From contig MNCI01007937.1 of the NCBI GenBank assembly GCA_015680685.1, positions 858,623 through 922,622 on the forward strand: a stretch of 64,000 bases of DNA, in the 5' to 3' direction. Origin of the DNA: Gnetum montanum. Its lineage: Eukaryota; Streptophyta; Gnetopsida; Gnetales; Gnetaceae. Made by a program: the position numbers and the translations under genes. Positions 57,731-64,000 of the stretch are shown here, piece by piece. Position 1 is the stretch's first letter. The number at the start of each line of letters is the position of its first letter. The notes beneath the pieces were generated by a model. The model saw only the letters and a list, made by a program, of their open reading frames with translations, was not told the DNA's origin and ran no database searches.

Positions 57731-59479
57731 CGTAGTATTGCACCAACGACAAGAGCAAGGTAAGTGCATGTCTACTATGATGTTAAACTAGTATAAGAAT
57801 GTCCTTGGGCTATGACATTTAACTAGCACCCATAGCATGGTCGACTATGATCCTAAACTAGCCATACACCATCTATTATGATGTTAAACTAGCACAATGA
57901 TCTGGTAGGACCTTAAAATAGCACATCATGTGGTCTACAAGACCTAAAATTAGGTTCGTAGTTCAACATCCATAGTTCAACACACATAGTTTTGCAAAAA
58001 AATGAGTGAGAATACTTCCAATCCTCTATTGCCTACCCACACCTCTTGGGTAAGATGGGGTGGGGCATTGCAATTCCAAAATGAAGTTCATGCCATCAAG
58101 GAAAAATCCTCTAGAGCATGTGTAGCATTATCCTTGGCATCTTACTGATCTTCTGGAGATGCCTTTTGGCATCTTGTTGACCTTTCAGAGCTACTACCAC
58201 CATCGCCAATCATCCTAGTTGGGGCTCTCACCATCAACATCACTTGCTAGAGAACCAGTGGTACTGTGGCCTAGCCATAGCACTATCATCCTCTAGCCCT
58301 CACCATTACCTAAGCCTGGAAGAGTGTCTAGTAGTGTGACTCCCTACCATGTGGTTGGGTTTCCTAGCTCCTACTTTTGGTGAGGACTCCCAAGCACCTA
58401 CATCACCCTTGCCTCTATAACCACTTGGGTGCTCACTTCTAGTGTGGCTGCCGAAGCTTTTGAAGTTGACTGCCATCATGCTTGCACTAGCCTTCCTACT
58501 TTAAACATTGCATGCACCTACAACTAACACAACATTTGTGGCCCTTGCAAATAAGACTTCACCTTCACCTCACATGGTATTATTTTCTCTATGTTGCATT
58601 TGCAAGATGAAGCCTCAGTGGTATTATTCAAGGGTGCATTTCATAGTGGTGGCAAGGCACTGCATTACTTTGATGTATCCACTTTGGCTTGCTAAGCTAT
58701 TTAAGAGTGCACATCCCTACCATCCCTCTAGCCAATTGACCTCTACCTCTTGATCTTGCATTCTCCCACACTCCCTACAAGCTTCCCTACTATATGTGGA
58801 ACTTTTCCTACAGTTAACTATTGAACCCATGATGGGCATAACACAACTTGTCCAATGGGGAGCCTTTGTGGGCTAGTCAAAGCTCCAAATGGATGTAACA
58901 CAACTCATCCTAGGGAGGAAACACCTATCCTACAAATGCAATGCAGTTGCCTCTAAGAAAATTTTGTTGAGTGGTGCGTAGTTTTCCTGGCAACAAAAAA
59001 GAAGAAGCAAAAGTAAAAAGGAAAATTAAAAAAAACAACAAAAAATTAAATCAAAAAAATAAAAGAAAAATGAGATAAGCCAAGTGCCCAAGTCAAATAG
59101 CATAGCTGCCATTTTGCAATCAGTTCAGCCCTAGATTAACCATCTCACAAGCACTCTAATAAGAGGTCGAAATCCTAAGGGTAGGCCACCTCTGCATGTT
59201 GACTCCCTCATAAGCACTCAAAGAAAGGATCATGCTTTTGTGAAAAGCCATCATAATGTTACATGCTATAGTTACACGTGCCAGTGAACGTTCCCTCCAT
59301 CCATTGTCCCTTAACCCATCTCCCTTACCTATTCCCTACCATACTTCATTCCCTGGGCACTCTTAAGATTAGTGAAAAATTATCTAATTGGGCACTAATG
59401 AGTAGTGTTGGTATTGTGTTCATCATGATGTTTTGTATTCTTTATCAACATCTCTTGGGTTAATCCTCTAGATGTCAAC
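57731..59479. other. 3' spacer of element E
   Basis: It starts with a cluster of (T/A)TAAACTAGC repeats (57779-57955), then Pro/Thr/Ser-codon-rich DNA without a stable frame, and an A-rich stretch (58985-59080). No gene recognised. Confidence 0.5.
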
Positions 59480-59492
59480 AAAGAGGAGCCAA
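59480..59492 (+). promoter_or_regulatory. Polypurine tract of element E
   Basis: AAAGAGGAGCCAA directly precedes the 3' LTR. Confidence 0.6.
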
Positions 59493-61381
59493 TGAAACAC
59501 CACCAATTTGGGCTTTTGTGGTTCAACAACAGATTTGTCTAAGTGTCAAAACTTGGACAAAATTTTTCTAAATTTGATGCTACGCTCTACAACATAGATA
59601 GTGTAGCATAATCGATGCCTATTTTTTGCAAAATTTTTCTAAGTATCCTACTACGCTCCCCAGCATAGTTAGTGTACACACACTTCCATGGCCAATTCGC
59701 CCAAGTGTCAAGCTAGGAGTGGTCAAGGGTTACTTGGGATGGACCAAATAGTTTTGCAAATTTTCTATCTCCTAGGTTGTCAAGCTTGCTATGCTCTCTA
59801 GCGTACCCAACTTAATACATGTCTTAGTTGCCAATTTGCCCAAGTACTAGGCTAGAGTTTGTCAAAAGTGCTTAGGATGGACGAAACAATTTGGCAAGTT
59901 TTTTATCTTTTAGGCTACTACACTTTGCTATGCTCTGCAACATAGTGAGCGTGACCTAGGTTCCAGTGCCCAATTTTTCCTAAGTGTTGGACAAGGATCT
60001 GTCAAGCTAGCTCAACATGAAAGATGCATTTGGCATATTTTCTGACTTCCGAGCCTACTTATCCTACTACACCCCAGGCGTAGCCAATATGTCATGGAGG
60101 AACATTGCAAATTTCATCAAAATTTGTAAAAGTATCCTTACTACACTTTACTATGTTGTGTAGTGTAGCTAGTGTAACTAGTGTGGTAAATCAAAATTTT
60201 GCAAAATTTCACTAAGTGTTGTGTTACGCTCTAGAGTGTAGCTACCTTAACACCAGGAAAATACCTCTAACAGCCTCCAAAGGCCTTCAAAACTCAGCAT
60301 CGACCTTAATCTCAGCTCCAATGTCCCTCTAATTGCCAAGATTATCAATTTACACTTCTTTTGTAAACCCCCCCCCCCAATTAATCCCAAAAATTGTCCC
60401 TATGCTTGACCCTACTTGAAAGGGGGGGAAGACATAGTTCTGGAGCATAGTCTCCAAGTTACATTATTTTGACACTATTTGTAGGTACATTGAAATTGCT
60501 CAAACTCTAGCACATGCAATCTAGGTAGTGTGGTCATAGTTCAGTAGTCTCTGGGTACTTGTTGCTATCCTTTAAAGCATAACACTTTGATATAAAGATC
60601 GTAACATGTTAGCGTAACCCTATCTACACTCATGCCACATGGCACCCATGCCATGTGGCACCCAATCCACATTTCATGCTAAACCTAGCTCTATAAATAC
60701 CTTGACATTCAACACTTTAGGGGTGGGCAAATCAAAAAGAGCATTGAGCATTCAAGCATTCCGAACATCCTTGTCACTCTTGCATCTAAGCATTTAAGCT
60801 TCATACCTTGGTGAGTACAGTAACATAGTTAACCATTACACCCATAGAATATGGCAATAGCCAACCTAGAAGTTCAACCTCCCTTGTAACCACTAGCTCC
60901 ACATCCTAGATGTCCCAGAGACTACGAACACACTATTACACTACCATTGTTCCTGTTTGACACTGTGTACCATTTTCACCTCTTGTTCAAGAAAAAGTTA
61001 TGCTCCTTGATTTTGGGGTAGTGCATTTCTCTACTCTCAAGCTTTTGTTTCATTTCTTTTCTAAGTATTTTATTTCAATATTAAGCATAACTCTTGCATT
61101 TCTTTGCTGTCAATACACATTTGCATGCTTATGTCACTATCTTTTGGGCCAGGATCCTCCACTATGCTCTTTCTTGTTATCCCGGTGCCCATGCATAGTG
61201 CTCCATAAAATTCTATTACAAATGGTTATTTTAACACCATGTAAGTTCCTATCTAATCAACTAGACTATTCATGGCACCTCATTTTTGTTTCCCTAGCAC
61301 AACCCTTGCATGGATTCAGGGTTAGGCTATACGCTCGCAAAGCTCTCGGTGTTCTAGCCATCAACGTTTTTGAATGTCACA
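59493..61381 (+). repeat. 3' LTR of element E
   Basis: It begins TGAAACACC and ends TGTCACA. It keeps the hairpin-bearing U3 (for example TTACGCTCTAGAGTGTAG at 60224-60241) and CTATAAATA near 60,691. A run of 11 C at 60368-60378 is absent from the 5' copy. Confidence 0.92.
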
Positions 61382-61386
61382 GGTGT

Positions 61387-62652
61387 GATTCTCTACTCTT
61401 TTTGTTAATAAGGTGTTAGGTATAATGGTAATGTGCTACTTGATAGTGGTATGTTTCATTTGTAATTTGATTGTTGATGTCTAGTTTTTGACTTTGAATG
61501 TCTTCACTAACAACTAGGGCATGGTTTATTTTCATGTAATAGGCAGTGAGTCCACATCATCCACCCATCCACACACTCTATCGTTTTCCTTATTTTGGAA
61601 ATGTGTAGTTTCTTTTTCATTAATGCAACCTTAATAAATTTGTGACTTGTGTAGTTTCTAGAATTAGGAAGGAATTAAAGGTTTAAACAAGGTGTGACTT
61701 CAAAGGGATGCAATATTCTTTGTACTTTTCCATTTTCCTATGTGCGGGGGTGTTCTCATGAACTTCTCATCAGTTTGTGTCATTCCAAAACAGGAAGTCG
61801 AATAAGTCCTTGCATGGTGTGGTCCTTAAAAAAAAGGATGAGATTTCAAAGCACACCCCTTGGACAAAATAAATGCAAAAACACATGGGTCTTTGCATGA
61901 TGTGGTTCACATTTAAAAAATATAAAAATTTAAAGCACACCCCTTAGACCAAATAAAAGGGCTACAAGCACTAGTTATGGGTCTTGTCTTGTCTCCTTTA
62001 ACTAAGGTCCTTTTACTTCCTACTTTCTCTCTAATTTCGAATGGTGGTTGTTTTGTGAGAGCATTCTTGTATCTCAGGGGATGGACTAGTCTTGGAATGT
62101 TGATGCAAATTCACTGAAAGTGGTTGGTTTTGGTATGGACTAAGGATGGATCCTACTGAGTCATTTAATCACGAACTCCACAAGGGACTTCATGTGACCA
62201 TAATTAGGAACTTCATTCCATTCTCTCTCTCATCCATTTTATGCTTTTCATGCCTCACCTCATTTCTGGTTTCATGTTTTGATTTGATGTGTTAGGTTTC
62301 TCAGTCAGTTACTTTTGGGTTTTTGTACTTAACTTTTTGTAACCATTAATCATCCATGATGCCCACAGACTCCTTGGTTTGAAGTTATGCAAGGGAATAA
62401 AAGACCTATGCCTACTTTGGGGAGGATACACTTGCATATCTTTTGGTTTGGTTAAGTTAAGTTCCTTAACCTTAGACATTTCTACAATCAAATTCTTTTT
62501 ATTTATTTACTGTATCAATGCCATCCAATTGTGCACATATTTACAATTTTTTTTAGTGAGTTCCTTCTTTTTATTGTTGTGAATTTCTATACCCTCTTTT
62601 CGATATTCCTTGTGTTAAGATTTTTCTAAATTTTATGGATTACTTTTTTTAC
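61387..62652 (+). other. Post-pol spacer of element D, continued
   Basis: It resumes the spacer interrupted at 41803. GTTGATGTCTAGTTTTTGAC, GGTGTGACTTCAAAGGGATG, CCTTGCATGGTGTGGTCC and GGGGAGGATACACTTGCATA occur in the same order as in element A. It stops at LTR F. The internal promoter module and third ORF of A lie further downstream and are absent here. Confidence 0.8.
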
Positions 62653-63489
62653 TAGATGAATCGTGATTCATTAGGTCATGATATCACACCCGCGATATCG
62701 TGTACGCGATATCGCAGCCTAGCTTGTCATATCGTATACGCGATATCATGGCTCCTGTACAAGCCTATAAATACACCTTAGGCACACAATGGAAAAAAAG
62801 GGGAAGTTTTTAGTTAGAAGTTAGTTTTCATTTTTAGTCTTTCTCAATCCTTTTTCCCTAGTGCATGCTTGTAGTGTGATGATTGTAATTGTACAACATC
62901 TTTATTCGAGTGTGACGTACTTAGACATGCAGATGACTGGAAATAAAGATCGAGATTACTTCATCATTGCAACATTCACTTAGTTTAATTATTTAATTTT
63001 TATTGGTATTTATTTCTTTCGTAGTTAATATCTCTTTACCCTAAACTCCTTAAATGTGGAATGAGTATGACTTAATCACGAGCATTCAAGTGTGACTACT
63101 TGGTATCCCGATAGCGTACCTAGGCCATGCACTTGGTAATCCCAGTGGTAGTCGTGCATGAGGTCCAAGATGTGTACGGATGATTAAGGGATGGATGCTC
63201 ATTGCACTTAGGCTAGCTTAGATTCTCTCTCCATTTTCTTGTTAGCTTAACAAGTTACTTTCCATTACCTCCAAGAGTAGCACTAGGTTAGAAACTACAT
63301 CATACACCTCACTCTGGACTAAACCATATGTGAGAAAGCAAATACTAGTCCAAGTGGAAAGATAGTGAACTACGATTAGTGAGTAACTATCTAGATACCA
63401 CAACTAGCCCATCTACAGAGTTTAATCAGATTTTCCATGAAACACTCGTATTTGTATGGTTGAGTGTAGGGGTACCTCACCACTCATCA
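62653..63489 (+). repeat. LTR of element F (B type)
   Basis: The start reads TAGATGAATCG (family TGATGAATC). The palindrome array is at 62674-62748, with GCGATATCG and CGCGATATCGC around GTAC, then TATAAATA at 62766-62773. AATAAAGAT and the family end CTCATCA (63489) follow. The PBS after it shows this is a 5' LTR of a further element inserted in D, whose body lies beyond the window. Confidence 0.85.
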
Positions 63490-63490
63490 T

Positions 63491-63508
63491 TGGTGCCATT
63501 GCCATGGA
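63491..63508 (+). other. Primer binding site of element F
   Basis: TGGTGCCATTGCCATGGA lies 1 bp after the LTR. Confidence 0.75.
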
Positions 63509-63622
63509 TGGTGTTAGTTATTTAGATTAGTTATATCACACAAGATTATTGTAACAAAGTATTCATGATATATCTCTTAGAAAAGAAATTAATTTTAATT
63601 AAGTCACACATGGTTCACAACA

Positions 63623-63748
63623 ATGTCTCTCTCACAAGACTATGACAATGCAACAACATGTAAGGTAATTCATTAGAGAACCAACACATTATATGATGAT
63701 GAAAATAAAGTTTGGAGTACTCAACCTTATGTAGGAGTCCCCTACATT
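63623..63748 (+). pseudogene. gag: Start of gag, element F
   Basis: ATGTCTCTCTCACAAGAC matches the gag start of element B (23286). About 40 codons remain before the N at 63749, after which the sequence folds back. Confidence 0.6.
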
Positions 63749-64000
63749 NTTTCATCATCATATAATGTGTTGGTTCTCCAATGAATTACCTTACATGTTG
63801 TTGCATTGTCATAGTCTTGTGAGAGAGACATTGTTGTGAACCATGTGTGACTTAATTAAAATTAATTTCTTTTCTAAGAGATATATCATGAATACTTTGT
63901 TACAATGATCTTGTGTGATATAACTAATCTAAATAACTAACATCATCCATGGCAATGGCACCAATGATGAGTGGTGAGGTACCCCTACACTCAACCATAC

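Larger units (their letters stand above)
41809..61381 (+). mobile_element. Element E: 19.6-kb Tat-clade Ty3 retrotransposon nested in D
   Basis: The target duplication GGTGT is at 41804-41808 and 61382-61386. LTRs of 1,883 and 1,889 bp begin TGAAACACC and end TGTCACA (TGTCATA in the 5' copy). Order: LTR, candidate PBS, gag, protease, 6.4-kb segment with an antisense multi-exon gene and a foreign solo LTR, RT-RNase H, second RNase H, integrase, spacer, PPT, LTR. The extra RNase H after the first one marks the Tat lineage (Tat/Ogre group). All sense genes carry stops and shifts. Confidence 0.92.
33690..62652 (+). mobile_element. Element D: A-family element split by element E, 3' part lost
   Basis: Parts are at about 33690-41803 (gapped 5' LTR, PBS, gag, pol, start of spacer) and 61387-62652 (rest of spacer). 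The segment 41809-61381 is element E with its own GGTGT duplication. The spacer resumes at 61387 exactly in register with the A spacer near 8900. It ends where LTR F begins at 62653, so the third ORF and 3' LTR of D are not in the window. The left limit is approximate. Confidence 0.85.
63454..64000. repeat. Inverted repeat (251-bp arms) at the right edge
   Basis: 63750-64000 is the reverse complement of 63454-63704, with only about three differences seen by eye, around a 45-bp spacer containing the single N at 63749. The right arm continues out of the window. It may be a chimeric contig join, or two opposed element copies. Confidence 0.88.

Overview
This is a window of nuclear plant DNA made almost entirely of old, nested LTR retrotransposons of the Ty3/gypsy (Metaviridae) superfamily. 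Long degenerate elements, a tRNA-Asp-type primer site, AT-rich spacers and near absence of host genes suggest a seed plant with a very large genome. A gymnosperm is my best guess, but nothing in the window proves it. I saw no bacterial-type genes, rRNA, tRNA or CRISPR.

Layout. 1-590: integrase tail of an unrelated Ty3 element. 1416-14916 (element A): complete 13.5 kb Athila/Tat-like element with 5-bp target duplications (GAAAG), LTRs, gag, pol and a ~930-codon third ORF downstream of pol. It interrupts a short reading frame that is restored when the element and one duplication are removed. 15083-16880: low-copy-looking DNA with two weak gene candidates. 16929-18365, 19568-20434 and 30753-31586: solo or truncated LTRs. 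22273-28658 (element B): complete 6.4 kb gag-only deletion derivative of the A family, TSD GGTAG. 32136-33226: weak PPR-like trace and a convincing ATG18/PROPPIN (autophagy WD-repeat) fragment. 33690-62652 (element D): relative of A with a gapped 5' LTR, split by element E (41809-61381, TSD GGTGT). E is a 19.6 kb Tat-clade element with gag, protease, RT-RNase H, an extra archaeal-type RNase H and integrase. E itself carries a minus-strand solo LTR (51665-52464, TSD GAAGT). 62653-64000 (element F): a B-type LTR, primer site and gag start that run into a fold-back.

The most unusual system is inside E. Between protease and reverse transcriptase, on the strand opposite to the element, lies a decayed gene (51566 down to 48464) with about six exons and GT...AG introns of 75-119 bp. 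Reading phase is kept across three junctions. An antisense position would protect its introns from removal during retrotransposition. I do not recognise the protein.

A second theme is regulatory modularity. LTRs of the A/B/D/F family share termini (TGATGAG...CTCATCA), TATA box and AATAAA, but carry different palindromic or tandem arrays just upstream of TATA: GATGAGGCC type, GATATC/GTAC type, or ACTTGGCAA 21-bp type. Element A has a second GATGAGGCC-plus-TATA module inside the element, about 450 bp upstream of its third ORF, which looks like an internal promoter. A polypurine-like tract identical to the 3' one also sits right after pol in A, B and D.

All pol genes are dead. Several single-N positions mark probable assembly joins (duplication at 7838-7931, reversed block at 21606-21859, inverted repeat at 63454-64000), and 34087-34951 is a gap.
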